Assembly: GCA_030037635.1 (NCBI GenBank) | Contig: JASHQH010000186.1 | Span: 1-50,106 of the forward strand | DNA length: 50,106 nt | Direction: 5' to 3' | DNA from: Acidobacteriaceae bacterium | GTDB lineage: Bacteria > Acidobacteriota > Terriglobia > Terriglobales > Acidobacteriaceae | Shown here: positions 1 through 9,267 of the stretch, one piece after another | Numbering within the stretch: the stretch's first letter is position 1 | How the letters are laid out: every line of letters starts with the position of its first letter | Position numbers and translations under genes: made by a program | Notes under the pieces: generated by a model | The model's database searches: none | The model's input: only the letters and a program-made list of their open reading frames with translations | Told to the model about the DNA's origin: nothing

Positions 1-356
1 GCCTGGGCCCGCGTGATTTTCAGTTTGCATTCCAGATGAAGATCAGAGCTTGCCAGAACGATGTGAATGCGCGAGCGGCCGGCGCCTTCCAACGCCCGAG
101 CCGCCGCTTCAACATCAGCCTGGCAAGCGCGCGCCATGGAGCCGATGCACGGGCCGCGCACCTCACCGCTGATGGCCTTGATCGCCTCCGCATCACCCTC
201 GGACGCGATTGCGAACCCTGCCTCGATCACGTCCACTCCGAGCGCTTCCAAGGCATGGGCCATGCGCAACTTTTCTTGAACATTCATACTGCAACCGGGG
301 GACTGTTCTCCATCCCTCAGCGTTGTATCGAAGAAAACTATGCGACGTGATGTCAT
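1..356 (-). CDS. leuA: 2-isopropylmalate synthase, N-terminal part (cut by window edge)
   Basis: First committed enzyme of leucine biosynthesis: condenses acetyl-CoA with 2-oxoisovalerate in the cytoplasm. About 118 N-terminal residues are visible. The HMGL-like TIM-barrel signature DTTLRDGEQSPGCS lies at residues 10-23, giving the catalytic Arg and metal-binding Asp, followed by VDVIEAGFAIAS, the usual second strand. The start is the ATG at 354-356, because the signature begins only a few residues later. The C-terminal half, including the LeuA allosteric domain, is outside the window, so homocitrate or citramalate synthase cannot be excluded; the motif spacing fits LeuA best. It is not obviously linked to the EPS operon that follows on the same strand, being separated by about 270 bp plus one gene. 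Confidence 0.85.
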   Translation of the reverse strand, partial: MTSRRIVFFDTTLRDGEQSPGCSMNVQEKLRMAHALEALGVDVIEAGFAIASEGDAEAIKAISGEVRGPCIGSMARACQADVEAAARALEGAGRSRIHIVLASSDLHLECKLKITRAQ

Positions 357-623
357 CGACGCCGGCCTTTCTGGAGTCTCAACTTCTGATCTCCTGAACT
401 GACTTTATGCGGAGCCCGTAACCAGCTAACATCCTTTTTGCTCAAGCAGATACTGGGATCATGGTCCAGGATTCCTGCGCTCTGGTCAATGCCCGGTTCG
501 ACGTACGGTGTGCCGGACATACGTAACTGGCCAAAACCCGTTGGTACCCTATATCCCCAAATTACTGACCCCTGTCTTGCTCTTCTTTCCACTGCAAAGC
601 CTTCGCATTCCATTTCGCAACGC

Positions 624-1691
624 TCAGAACCGATTGCGCACGCAGTTATCGGTTAGCCTGATCGGCGGCCCTCCACCAACCACTTCAAAATCCGTCACCT
701 TCAAGTCCTGCAAATCGTGCGGCCCGAAATCGACATCTGTATATTTGGCCTGGGTATCGGCATCGCTTTGCGCCGTGAGGGCAATGTTGCCGCCGTCGGC
801 AAGGATCATCCCGTACCTTTGCATGGCACGCGCAACCACCTGCGCCGCAGGCGACAATCGCGACAGATCGTAGTTGGCCTTCAGGCGAAAGCGTGCACCA
901 TACGGCGGCGCCAGGTCCGGACCCCGCGGCGCACCGGCATGCGTGGCTGGATGCACATACACGTGAGCGCGCATGCGCTGATTGGGAAGAATGAAACGAA
1001 TCGCGTGGTTGATGCTTCCTGTTGCGAGCTCGTCCGCACTGAACAGCAGCGGAGCAATCGGCAATCCTGCGGCGTCCGCACTTGTGCATTGCTCTCCGCG
1101 GCCCGACGGCGGATAGACGCGATTCAGGTCCCAAACCGCGAGGAAGTTGGCGACGATGGCGTTGCTGGCTTCGTTTGCCTGGTAAGCCTCATAAAGCTTT
1201 CCGGCCCCGCGGTCAACGACAATCAGGTGGCAGTCGTTTTCTTCAACGTTGCACTCGTAACCCGATTGCCCTTCGATGCCGCCCCCGGGTGGAAGCGGAA
1301 TCTCCGCCACATTGTCGGCATCGGGGGATATCCAACCATTGCCTTTACGAAAGCGGACCTTGGGCGTATCTGCGGATGCCTGCAACACCCGGATACTGAA
1401 GTCGACCTGCATTCTTCCCCGTCCCCATCCACCTGCAGCAGCCAGCCATCCGATAATTGCCGAGGACTGCGGATCGAGAGCTGCATGACTGATGTCCTGC
1501 GTCCATGCCGAGCCTGGAGGGAAATAGGGCGCCGGCGCGGTTACATGATCCAGCCTCGCTGCCCTCACCTTCAGAATTCTGCCGTGCAGCGCCACGCCGG
1601 CCACAATTGCGCCGATCCCGCAGACGACGATGGAAAGAAGCTTCCAGTACGTCATCGGGTTGGAGCGTCGCCTTTGCGTCAGCAGTGTCAT
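624..1691 (-). CDS. Membrane-anchored conserved protein of unknown function
   Basis: Function unknown. An N-terminal hydrophobic segment (TYWKLLSIVVCGIGAIVAG) looks like a signal anchor. The rest is a soluble, probably extracytoplasmic domain. It resembles a family I recall from soil bacteria, typified here by TSADAAGLPI, NHAIRFILP, GARFRLKA and QRYGMILADGG in the second half, with no known activity. Two Cys (CNVEENDC) may form a disulphide. The start is uncertain: GTG 1751, ATG 1691 and ATG 1655 are all in frame and none has a convincing ribosome binding site; 1691 keeps a short basic N-terminus before the membrane segment. It lies 62-122 bp after the GT2 gene on the same strand, so it may be the last gene of the EPS operon. 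No stem-loop separates them that I can see. Confidence 0.7.
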   Translation of the reverse strand: MTLLTQRRRSNPMTYWKLLSIVVCGIGAIVAGVALHGRILKVRAARLDHVTAPAPYFPPGSAWTQDISHAALDPQSSAIIGWLAAAGGWGRGRMQVDFSIRVLQASADTPKVRFRKGNGWISPDADNVAEIPLPPGGGIEGQSGYECNVEENDCHLIVVDRGAGKLYEAYQANEASNAIVANFLAVWDLNRVYPPSGRGEQCTSADAAGLPIAPLLFSADELATGSINHAIRFILPNQRMRAHVYVHPATHAGAPRGPDLAPPYGARFRLKANYDLSRLSPAAQVVARAMQRYGMILADGGNIALTAQSDADTQAKYTDVDFGPHDLQDLKVTDFEVVGGGPPIRLTDNCVRNRF

Positions 1692-1813
1692 GGCAAGTGT
1701 CTGTAGCGCTTCTCTCTTTCCATCAGCCCGTGATTCCGGCCGTTTCGGCACCGGAATGTGCGGCGCCGTTCATTCGTTTTCGTGCTGCGCGATCAATGCA
1801 TTTCCACTTACTT

Positions 1814-3070
1814 CTATGCCTCTTTTTGTTGCGCCGTCTCGCTCAAAAAGCCGTGGCTCATCTCAATCACCGGAGCAACAGTTACGGGTTCCGATGGAAT
1901 ACGCTGAGCCGATGGAGTTGCAACTTGCTCTGTTGGCTTCTTTGTCGTCCAGATTTTCCAAAGCGGTCCGCGCGTAAACAGAAACCTGTACAGTCCCACG
2001 GCTGCGGCCGCATTCAACGCCAGCAATGCGCTGGCTGGAGCGGCGATGCGGCCCAGAATCGGAATGCGCACCAGCATGCCGACGACGGCCAGCGTCAGGC
2101 TGAGAATTTGCATCGCGGCCAGAGCCGCGAAGATCATCGAATCTCGAGAAAGGGCCAGCATGGAAACGAGCAGCAGAACTTGAAGGTAGGGGGCCGCAAG
2201 CCGCGTCAACTTATGCGAGACGAACTGGAAGAGCACTCGATTCTGCGTGGTCAGCGTCCACGGGGCCATTTGAATCAGCTGGAAATTACCTGCCAGAGTC
2301 CGCACCTTGCGATGAAACTCGCCACCCAGGCTCTCCGGCCACATATCAAAGACACAAGCTTCCGAGTCGATGACGCTCCGGTAGCCCTGCCGGATGATCG
2401 CGAGCGGCTGAAACATGTCGTCCAGGATGATGCCCGCCGGCTGCGGCTTCGCCAGCTCGCGGCGCACTGCATAGAAACCGCCGTACACACCCACAGGCGA
2501 GTCGCACAGGGCCTCGCACTTTCTGGTCCACTGTTCATAACGCCAGTAGAGCCCGCCAACCGCCGAGGAAACTGCGTCGTGGCTTCCACGGCGCAGAATC
2601 AGCCTTCCCGAGACACATCCAACCTTGGGATCGGCGAAGTTGCTCACCAGCCGCTGGATTCCTCCCGGAGCCACCTCCGGCCGGATATCCATAAAGAGCA
2701 GAATTTCGCCGGTGGCTGCGGCCATGCCGGCGTTGACGGCCACCGCCTTGCCGCCATGCTCCTTGAGAACGATGGTTTTTATGCGCGCATCCCGCTGCCC
2801 GGCCAGGATTTCTGCTGTGCCGTCGCTGGAACCGTCGGAGACAAGGATGATCTCTTTCAGGTTGGGATAGTCAAGGCTCAAAAGATGCCGGATCTTGCTG
2901 GGAAGAAGCGCCGCTCCGTTATGGACGGCGAGCACGACACTCACGCTGGGAGTCATTGGGCTGGAACGCCAGGGGCGAGGGCGCAGCCGAGCCATGATCC
3001 AGATCGCTACCGGATAGCCGAGGTAGGTGTAGAGGATGCCCGCCAATGCAATCCAGAACAGGAATTTCAT
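1814..3070 (-). CDS. Family 2 membrane glycosyltransferase (EPS assembly)
   Basis: Predicted inverting glycosyltransferase with membrane segments at both ends, CESA/BcsA-like layout. It starts with one transmembrane helix (FLFWIALAGILYTYLGYPVA). The GT-A domain shows VSVVLAVHNG, the nucleotide-binding VSDGSSDGT (near residue 80), FMDIRPEV as the DxD-like site, an acidic ILDDMFQPL and HRKVRTLAGNFQ in place of the QxxRW region. Three or four further helices follow. The ATG at 3070 overlaps the stop of the upstream sugar-transferase gene by four bases (ATGA), so the two are translationally coupled. It likely adds a sugar to the undecaprenyl-linked repeat unit at the inner membrane; donor and acceptor are not deducible. 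Confidence 0.85.
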   Translation of the reverse strand: MKFLFWIALAGILYTYLGYPVAIWIMARLRPRPWRSSPMTPSVSVVLAVHNGAALLPSKIRHLLSLDYPNLKEIILVSDGSSDGTAEILAGQRDARIKTIVLKEHGGKAVAVNAGMAAATGEILLFMDIRPEVAPGGIQRLVSNFADPKVGCVSGRLILRRGSHDAVSSAVGGLYWRYEQWTRKCEALCDSPVGVYGGFYAVRRELAKPQPAGIILDDMFQPLAIIRQGYRSVIDSEACVFDMWPESLGGEFHRKVRTLAGNFQLIQMAPWTLTTQNRVLFQFVSHKLTRLAAPYLQVLLLVSMLALSRDSMIFAALAAMQILSLTLAVVGMLVRIPILGRIAAPASALLALNAAAAVGLYRFLFTRGPLWKIWTTKKPTEQVATPSAQRIPSEPVTVAPVIEMSHGFLSETAQQKEA

Positions 3071-4440
3071 TGGGCACCCCGGCGCAGAATGATGGTTTTG
3101 ACGGTCTCGAACATGATCAGCAGATCGAGGCCGAGCGACAGGTGCTTGATGTAGTAGAGGTCGTATTCGAGTTTGTTTTTTGTCTCCTCAATGCTGGCGC
3201 CGTACTTGTACCGCACCTGCGCCCACCCTGTAATCCCGGGGCGGATCAAGTGGCGGAAGTCGTAATACGGGATCTTGCTCGAAAGCATCTCGACAAACTC
3301 GGGCCGTTCCGGACGCGGGCCGACAAAGCCCATTTCTCCGCGTAGCACGTTCCATAGCTGCGGAATTTCGTCCAGGCGCGTCATGCGCATCCACTTGCCC
3401 AGCTTGGTTATGCGAGGATCGTCCTGCGTTGCCCACACCGCCCCATTGGCTTCCGCGTCTTGGCGCATGGTCCGGAATTTGATCACCGAGAAATGACGCC
3501 CGCCCAGTCCCACTCGAGTCTGCCGGAAGAAGATGGGTCCCGGCGAAGAAAGACGGATGGCCACCATGAGGACGGGAATGACGGGCAGACAAATGACCAG
3601 GGCAATAAATGAAACGATGATGGATACAATGCGCCGCGAAATCTGGTGGATCGCCTTCACATTGAATCCGTGAGTGAAGATGAGGCTGCTGGGATGAAGC
3701 CCGTCCAGCGACAGCTTGCCCAGCAAGCGCTCCATAACGAAGCTCGCGTCTTCAATCACCACTCCGCGTAGCCTCAGATTCAGCAGCTCCTGCACGGGCA
3801 GAGCTCCGCGACGATCTTCCATGGCCACGACCACACGGTCAATGCGGAGCTTGGGCTGGCAAAATCCACGCAGGTCGGCGGCATAGCGTTCAAGATCCCC
3901 TTGGAAATCTCCGCTGGCCTGCCCCTCCTTTACGTCCATCCCGGCATCGCGGCGGGAACGCAGAATATCCGCCACGGCGCGTGCCCGTTCGCCATTTCCC
4001 AGCACATACACTCGCTGGCAGAACACGGGAAGGTGAATAATCCGCTCGTACGCCGATCGCCAGGGTACAAGAGCGATGGTGAGAATCGAAACCCCGGCAA
4101 CCAGGACGTTCGGTCCGATGTCAATGCCCGGGAATACATAGACCACTCCGGCCAGCGCGAACGACAAAACGCTCAACACCAACAGTAGCCGGAAGTAGAT
4201 CTCCCAGCGCCCTGAAACCCGCTGCGGCTCGTACAAGTCGAAGTAATAGGAAAGAAGTAAGGTGAAGGCGGTAATGCAGCCGATTTTCAGCAGCCCGTTT
4301 TGGTAGACCAGCGTGGGATAGGCGTCCGGCCCGATCATATATGTGGTCGCGAGCAAGAACGAACCGCATACGATGAGGGCTTCGCAAAAAAGCAACAGCA
4401 GCGTCCGGGTTGGATAATAGACATTGAAAAGTCTAATCAT
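3067..4440 (-). CDS. Polyprenyl glycosylphosphotransferase (EPS priming enzyme, EpsB/WcaJ type)
   Basis: Transfers the first sugar-1-phosphate from a nucleotide sugar to undecaprenyl phosphate, the priming step of EPS synthesis. The N-terminus starts MIRLFNVYYPTRTLLLLF with four or five membrane helices, then a nucleotide-fold domain, one more helix (near residues 270-295), and the C-terminal bacterial sugar transferase domain with RLSSPGPIFFRQTRVG, KFRTM, DEIPQLWNVLRGEM and GPRPE, all intact. The length of 457 aa is normal. The N-terminus and gene neighbourhood match the PEP-CTERM-associated subgroup (TIGR03013-like) as I know it. It lies between the BY-kinase gene and the coupled GT2 gene in the EPS operon. 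The sugar is not known; WecB and a UDP-sugar dehydrogenase nearby suggest amino sugars or uronic acids later in the repeat. Confidence 0.92.
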   Translation of the reverse strand: MIRLFNVYYPTRTLLLLFCEALIVCGSFLLATTYMIGPDAYPTLVYQNGLLKIGCITAFTLLLSYYFDLYEPQRVSGRWEIYFRLLLVLSVLSFALAGVVYVFPGIDIGPNVLVAGVSILTIALVPWRSAYERIIHLPVFCQRVYVLGNGERARAVADILRSRRDAGMDVKEGQASGDFQGDLERYAADLRGFCQPKLRIDRVVVAMEDRRGALPVQELLNLRLRGVVIEDASFVMERLLGKLSLDGLHPSSLIFTHGFNVKAIHQISRRIVSIIVSFIALVICLPVIPVLMVAIRLSSPGPIFFRQTRVGLGGRHFSVIKFRTMRQDAEANGAVWATQDDPRITKLGKWMRMTRLDEIPQLWNVLRGEMGFVGPRPERPEFVEMLSSKIPYYDFRHLIRPGITGWAQVRYKYGASIEETKNKLEYDLYYIKHLSLGLDLLIMFETVKTIILRRGAQ

Positions 4441-4460
4441 TTTGGGTACCTGCTACCCTT

Positions 4461-5363
4461 TCATGCGCTCGCATGGTCTTTGCTTCCCGACTCTTTGTAG
4501 TAATAGTTGTTATAGTTGTAATAAGACTTGCGGCGCGGCGCGTCCTTGACGTCGTTAAGCACAAAACCCAGGATGCGCGAGTTGTGGAAGCTGGCCTGTG
4601 CGCGCTGCGCAACTTCGAACGAAGTGCTTCCCCCCCGAGCAACCAGCAATACCGCATCTGCAACTTGCGCAAGTTCCACCGCGTCAACAACCGCGAGAAC
4701 CGGCGGAGAGTCGATCAAAATCCAGTCGAAGTGCGGCGAAACTGCCTCAATGAGTTCCTTGAAACGGTGATTGGCAATCAGTTCCGAAGAACCGTCTTCG
4801 GCTTTGCCGGCCGCGATAAAGGTGAGGTTCGCGAAAGCTTCGACACCGGAGCCTGCCGCAGTTTTGGAGCCGGTCGGGCGCTGCATGATCATGCTCAACC
4901 CCGCCCTGCCCGAAAGATAGTCCGAAAGGCCTGCGTCGTTGGAAGCGCCCAGCATAGTGTGCAGCGAAGAACGGCGCAAATCGCCGTCAATGAGGAGAAT
5001 CTTGTTCATGCCGCTGCGAGCCAGGCTCACGGCCAGGTTGCATGTCACAAAGCTCTTGCCTTCTGAAGGCAGACCGCTCGAAATCAGAAGCGTCTTGAGC
5101 GGAGCCTCGTATCGAGCCTGATAAATGCGTGAACGAAGCGCACGGAACTGCTCCACACCCACCCCCCGCTCCGCAAGCGTGGGAAGAGCAGGCAGTGACG
5201 GTTGCCAGGCCTTCTCTGGGACGCGCTCGAATACAAACTCGCCGCCCACAGAGGGGAGTTCTGCAACTTCAGCGAACGGCGTGGGCTCGGCTATAAATTT
5301 TCCATCCGGCGCCACTTTCCGTTCGCTGTCCGCTCTTTGAAGTGCTTCGTAAATACGGCTCAT
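4461..5363 (-). CDS. Bacterial tyrosine autokinase (CpsD/Wzc C-terminal type)
   Basis: Cytoplasmic BY-kinase that autophosphorylates a C-terminal tyrosine cluster and controls EPS polymerisation with its Wzz partner, encoded two genes upstream. Walker A (SSGLPSEGKS, residues 95-104), Walker A' (LLIDGDLRR, about 124-131) and Walker B (WILIDSPP) are intact. Seven tyrosines fall between residues 281 and 289 near the C-terminus, a clear autophosphorylation tail. As a separate 300-aa protein it follows the Gram-positive style CpsC/CpsD split rather than the fused Wzc of enterobacteria; this is also usual in PEP-CTERM EPS loci (TIGR03018-like). The N-terminus MSRIYEALQRA is typical of that subgroup. 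Confidence 0.92.
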   Translation of the reverse strand: MSRIYEALQRADSERKVAPDGKFIAEPTPFAEVAELPSVGGEFVFERVPEKAWQPSLPALPTLAERGVGVEQFRALRSRIYQARYEAPLKTLLISSGLPSEGKSFVTCNLAVSLARSGMNKILLIDGDLRRSSLHTMLGASNDAGLSDYLSGRAGLSMIMQRPTGSKTAAGSGVEAFANLTFIAAGKAEDGSSELIANHRFKELIEAVSPHFDWILIDSPPVLAVVDAVELAQVADAVLLVARGGSTSFEVAQRAQASFHNSRILGFVLNDVKDAPRRKSYYNYNNYYYKESGSKDHASA

Positions 5364-5378
5364 ATTTTCAAACGCCTC

Positions 5379-6419
5379 TCATGGTGTCGGTAGAGTATGT
5401 GACTGCCGGACCCGCTTGGAAGGCGTCGCCGGCAGAGGGTTCTCTCCGAGCGGTGGCTCGTCAAAGTCGAACTTGACTGCGGGAGATTTAAAAAAGTGCG
5501 CTGGAACATCCTCCAAGTCAGATTGTGAATGGCCTCGGACGGCGAAAGAACGCCGCTCGAAGTCAAGATCGCTCTCGGTGGGCGAAGCATTTTCCGTGGC
5601 ACCGGCAATCGCGCCTCCCAGATCCAGTTCCACGCTGACCGATTCCACGATTCGTCCGGGGATCTGCTTCATTTGTTCCACGTAAGCCGAGATCATCGCG
5701 TGCTCGCAAATAAGATTGATGACGCGAGGGATGCCTTGCGAGTAGCGGTACACAAGCTCTCCCGCTTCCACAGAAAACACCGGCTCGGTCGCGCCAGCGA
5801 TGCGCAGTCTTTCGGCGATATAAGCCTGCGTCTGCTCTAAAGTCAACGCACGCGTCTTGCACCACAAAGCAACGCGCTGGCGGAGCTGCCGCACTTTAGG
5901 GTCGCGCAACGTGCTTTCCAGTTCCGGCTGGCCAGAAAGAACGATCTGGAGCAATTTTTCCGATGACGTTTCCAGGTTGGTCAACAGGCGAATCTCTTCC
6001 AGCAGTTCCCAGGAGAGATTCTGGGCCTCGTCAACCACGATCACGCACAGTCCATGATTGCGATAGCGCTCAATCAACCAATGATTGAGCTGCTGCAACA
6101 TGCCGGACTTGGTCCGCGTCGTCGGCGTCACGCCAAAGTCGATCAGAACAAATTCAAGAAAGTCGAGCACATCGAGCCGCGGATTGAAAACGAAGGCCGA
6201 GGAAACGCGATCGTTGGCAAATGTACCCAGAACCGTTCTCAGAAGAGTGGTTTTCCCTGTTCCCACTTCACCGGTCATCACCACGAAGCCCTTGCGCGCT
6301 GCAATGCCGTACTGCAGGCAGGCGAGCGCCTCCCGAATCTGCGGCATCAGGTACAGAAACCGCGGATCGGGGCTGCTCCCGAATGGGAAATCGCGAAGTG
6401 CGAAAAAGGATTTATACAT
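5379..6419 (-). CDS. ExeA/GspA-like AAA ATPase of PEP-CTERM EPS locus
   Basis: AAA+ ATPase related to the general-secretion ATPase ExeA. It starts MYKSFFALRDFPF, a common opening of this family. Walker A GEVGTGKTT is at residues 50-58 and Walker B VIVVDEAQ at about 126-132. After the ATPase core (to about residue 270) comes a polar, low-complexity tail with no recognised domain; a peptidoglycan-binding domain, found in true ExeA, is not seen. In PEP-CTERM EPS operons this gene (TIGR03015-like) normally stands between the chain-length protein and the tyrosine kinase, exactly as here. It is two bases downstream of the Wzz-like gene. A role in powering or gating export is inferred from family and position only. 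Confidence 0.88.
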   Translation of the reverse strand: MYKSFFALRDFPFGSSPDPRFLYLMPQIREALACLQYGIAARKGFVVMTGEVGTGKTTLLRTVLGTFANDRVSSAFVFNPRLDVLDFLEFVLIDFGVTPTTRTKSGMLQQLNHWLIERYRNHGLCVIVVDEAQNLSWELLEEIRLLTNLETSSEKLLQIVLSGQPELESTLRDPKVRQLRQRVALWCKTRALTLEQTQAYIAERLRIAGATEPVFSVEAGELVYRYSQGIPRVINLICEHAMISAYVEQMKQIPGRIVESVSVELDLGGAIAGATENASPTESDLDFERRSFAVRGHSQSDLEDVPAHFFKSPAVKFDFDEPPLGENPLPATPSKRVRQSHTLPTP

Positions 6420-6421
6420 AA

Positions 6422-7951
6422 TTAGCTCCTCGCGCCTTCCAGAGATTCGTCAGAAGGGGCGAAATTCCTCCCCTGCTTCTTGCTTCCATTGGCCGCAGCT
6501 AGTTCCTCAATGCGCGAGATGGTGGCCAGCGTCGGCAACTTGGTAAAGGCCCAAATGTCCTTCTCATTACGTAGCGAAGTGTCGTGATATTCCAGCAATC
6601 CCGCCAGAACCAGGCCCAGGATCAATCCCCCGGCCAGCCCTCCAGCCTCGAACAAGAGATGGTTGGGAAAGCTCGCTGCCTCGGGAAGATTGGGGGGGTC
6701 GATCATGCGGAACTGCTCGCCCTGCTGACGCTGCTCCAGTGCTGTCGCCATCGACGATTCGTTCATCTTGGCCAGCAAACCGTTGTAAAACTGCAGAGCC
6801 GTCTCGTGATCGCGGGTGATCTCTTTGTACTCTTCCTCAACCCGCGGCGAGGATTCGATTCTCGACTCGTAGGTACGAATCTCTTCCTCGAGGCGAGCCT
6901 GCTGTTGCCTCTCATCCACCATGGATTGCTGCGCGGCGCGAAGCTGCGCCTTCAGTTGTTGCAGCTGAGGAGAGTCGGGCCGGCTCGTCACCGCCGCGGC
7001 TGGTCCCTGCTGCAGCGGCGACTGCGCAATCTCCGCCTTAAGATCAGAGATTTTGCGCGAAATCGCGATCACATCGGGGTAATCGGGCGTATATTGCGCA
7101 TCCAGAAGTTTCTTCTGGTCGATCAAGTCCTGGAGCTCTTTCTTGCGCTCGTCCTGCGCTACGGCCGCCGGCGCAGGGATGGCGTCATTTTGGGCCTGTT
7201 GCGAAATCATGGCCTGCAGAAAGGTGACGTTCTGCTGCATGCGGCTCAACGCTTCCGTGGCCGCATTCATCTGCGTCATCAGCGCCTGAAGATTGCTGTT
7301 ATTCGAAGTTTCCTGATCGGGAAGCATGCCAAAATGCTGCTGCTGGAACGCTGCCAGCTTGGCATCCTGCTCATCAAGGGTCGTCTTGGCATCGGCGAGT
7401 TGCTGCTTCAGGAAATCCGTGGTGCCTTTGGCGGTCTCTTCACGCTCTTGCAGGTTGTCGACCACGAACAGCGAGGTGATCCTCCCGCAGACTTCCTGGG
7501 CAACATGAGGATTGCCCGCTGTGAACGTGAGGTAGAAGCCGGGCATGCCCCCGCGTCCCGACGGGATGGGTTTGATCCCGATGGCCTTCTGCGTCATGGT
7601 GACGCGGTCGTCCATGTCGTATTCCTTCTTGCCGAAAAGGTGGAAGCGCTTGCTCCCGAAGAGGTCATATTGCTCGATGATCGGCTGCAGCCGCGAGCGG
7701 CTCAGGATCTGCTCCTTCAGTGACGCCACGCGCTGTTCCAGGTCTTCGGTGATGACCGGCTTCACATAGTCTTCGGGAACCTGCGGCCGCTCGATGAGTA
7801 CGAATGTTTGTGATACAAACCTCGGAGGGATCACGCGGGCCAGCACTGCGGCGACAACCGTCAAACCGATCGCGCAGCTTACGATCAGCCAGAATCGCCG
7901 TCTGAGAATGCTGGTGTAATCTTCCAGTGTCAATTCACGATGCCCGAGCAT
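6422..7951 (-). CDS. Wzz/GumC-type polysaccharide chain-length determinant (co-polymerase)
   Basis: Inner-membrane polysaccharide co-polymerase that sets EPS chain length and links the BY-kinase to the export channel. It has the Wzz domain at the N-terminus with helix one (FWLIVSCAIGLTVVAAVLA), a long periplasmic coiled-coil region rich in Gln and Glu, a Pro-rich PPNLPEAASFPN motif, then the second helix (GGLAGGLILGLVLAGLLEY). At 509 aa it has the length of the PEP-CTERM subgroup (TIGR03007-like). The start is set at 7951 because AAGGAG lies six bases before this ATG and because the longer frame would run into the preceding gene. No kinase domain is fused; that function is in the CpsD-like gene. 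Confidence 0.92.
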   Translation of the reverse strand: MLGHRELTLEDYTSILRRRFWLIVSCAIGLTVVAAVLARVIPPRFVSQTFVLIERPQVPEDYVKPVITEDLEQRVASLKEQILSRSRLQPIIEQYDLFGSKRFHLFGKKEYDMDDRVTMTQKAIGIKPIPSGRGGMPGFYLTFTAGNPHVAQEVCGRITSLFVVDNLQEREETAKGTTDFLKQQLADAKTTLDEQDAKLAAFQQQHFGMLPDQETSNNSNLQALMTQMNAATEALSRMQQNVTFLQAMISQQAQNDAIPAPAAVAQDERKKELQDLIDQKKLLDAQYTPDYPDVIAISRKISDLKAEIAQSPLQQGPAAAVTSRPDSPQLQQLKAQLRAAQQSMVDERQQQARLEEEIRTYESRIESSPRVEEEYKEITRDHETALQFYNGLLAKMNESSMATALEQRQQGEQFRMIDPPNLPEAASFPNHLLFEAGGLAGGLILGLVLAGLLEYHDTSLRNEKDIWAFTKLPTLATISRIEELAAANGSKKQGRNFAPSDESLEGARS

Positions 7952-7967
7952 AGCACTCCTTGGTCCC

Positions 7968-9257
7968 TTATTGATTAGCCCGCATTTGGCGGGGAGAAAA
8001 TGCAAGACTGAAGCTGATGGCGTGATATAGGCCATTCAGAACGTTGGCTTGAGGCGCTGATCCCGCCAGACTCGAAGTCTGATTGACGGCCGCGTAATTC
8101 GCAGAGAAGTTAAAATACCGGCCGAGGTCCTGAGAAATCTGCGCTCCGGCACTCAGCGCATCGGCAGTCCCATTTGCGCTCACCACCGCGGCGAAGCGGA
8201 AGAACCCTCCAGTAATTCCAACCGACGTCTCTCTGCCCAATCTTCGCGAGAAATCTCCCTTCACTGAATCAACCACCGACGCCGCTAAATAACCTGAGCT
8301 TGATTGCACTCCGCGGTCATACGTCAAGCTCAGCGATCCCATGTGGAAACTGTCACTGGCTGACGCATTGACCATGGCCGTTGTGACGGGTGGCGCGAGC
8401 GTGCTGTTTGAGCTGCTGATCCATTGCGGCCCGCCCTCTACGCTGACCGTGAGCTGGCGGGTCAATGAGTACCGAAAGCCGACGGGTACGGAATTGATGT
8501 CATAGTTGCCCGCCATGTTGTTTGAATATGCTGATGCGCCAAAGCTGAAATGCGAAAACTCAAACTGGCCTACAATAGCGGTGCGGGAGTTCAGGTAGCG
8601 TGTAATCCCCGCGTTCGCCAGTTCGCCAGCGGTATCCAGGCCGCCTCCGTTAGGGAAGTTAAGAACTTGTGAGCCGCCGCCAAAGCTAAGCGTCGTCGCC
8701 GAGCCCGCCCGGTATCCAAACTCTCCCTCGGCAAGATTGTTCAGAACGCGCGTATTGATATCGAGGATGGTCGCAGCAGTTGAACTCCCCGTACCCGATC
8801 CGCTGATGGTCTCGCCTGTGCCGGGAACTCCCGAAAAGCCAACGCTCGGAGCTTCCGGGGTGTCGTTTATGTCGTCATATGCCAAAACGCTCCAGCGCCC
8901 CTGGTTGAATCCTTGAGAAAGGACCAAATGTTGAAACATTCCGGTCCCCAGGTTTGGGCCGGCTACGGGCCAGATGTAGCCGCCGATATAGTTCATCTTG
9001 AGCGGGAAGTGGTCGCTCGAACGCGTGTAGTCAAAACTCCCTGAGACGATCCCAGTCGATTGGTTTGTCAGGCTGTTCGTGTAAACGTACGCGCCTTGCG
9101 CATAGCGTAGCGAATAGTCGAGCAGATTTTGTGTGATGGGCTGGGTGGCCGACACCCCGGGTAAAAAGCCCCCACCGGTGGCTTCGGGCTCAACCTGCGC
9201 ATGCGTCCACGCGGTTGCAATCACCAACATAGCGGCTAAACCAAGGCTGTTTCTCAT
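7968..9257 (-). CDS. Outer-membrane beta-barrel protein of EPS locus
   Basis: Predicted secreted protein of 429 aa with a clear signal peptide (MRNSLGLAAMLVIATAWTHA). The mature part is rich in Ser, Gly, Asn and aromatics with alternating polar/apolar stretches, for example RTAIVGQFEFSHFSFGAS and YFNFSANYAAV. It ends near ISFSLAFSPRQ, as expected of an outer-membrane barrel. It probably matches the uncharacterised barrel protein common in PEP-CTERM EPS operons (TIGR03016-like); this is inferred from position and composition. The start at 9257 is preferred over 9281 because AAGGGGG precedes it and it avoids overlap with the upstream gene. It may act as an outer-membrane component for EPS passage, together with the Wza-like gene 10 bp upstream. 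Confidence 0.8.
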   Translation of the reverse strand: MRNSLGLAAMLVIATAWTHAQVEPEATGGGFLPGVSATQPITQNLLDYSLRYAQGAYVYTNSLTNQSTGIVSGSFDYTRSSDHFPLKMNYIGGYIWPVAGPNLGTGMFQHLVLSQGFNQGRWSVLAYDDINDTPEAPSVGFSGVPGTGETISGSGTGSSTAATILDINTRVLNNLAEGEFGYRAGSATTLSFGGGSQVLNFPNGGGLDTAGELANAGITRYLNSRTAIVGQFEFSHFSFGASAYSNNMAGNYDINSVPVGFRYSLTRQLTVSVEGGPQWISSSNSTLAPPVTTAMVNASASDSFHMGSLSLTYDRGVQSSSGYLAASVVDSVKGDFSRRLGRETSVGITGGFFRFAAVVSANGTADALSAGAQISQDLGRYFNFSANYAAVNQTSSLAGSAPQANVLNGLYHAISFSLAFSPRQMRANQ

Positions 9258-9267
9258 ACTGCCCCCT

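Noticed and set aside
353..613. 86-codon frame on the minus strand that overlaps the leuA start by four bases
   Set aside because: Coupling looks attractive, but the composition is not protein-like, there is no recognisable motif and no clear ribosome binding site. Treated as leader DNA.
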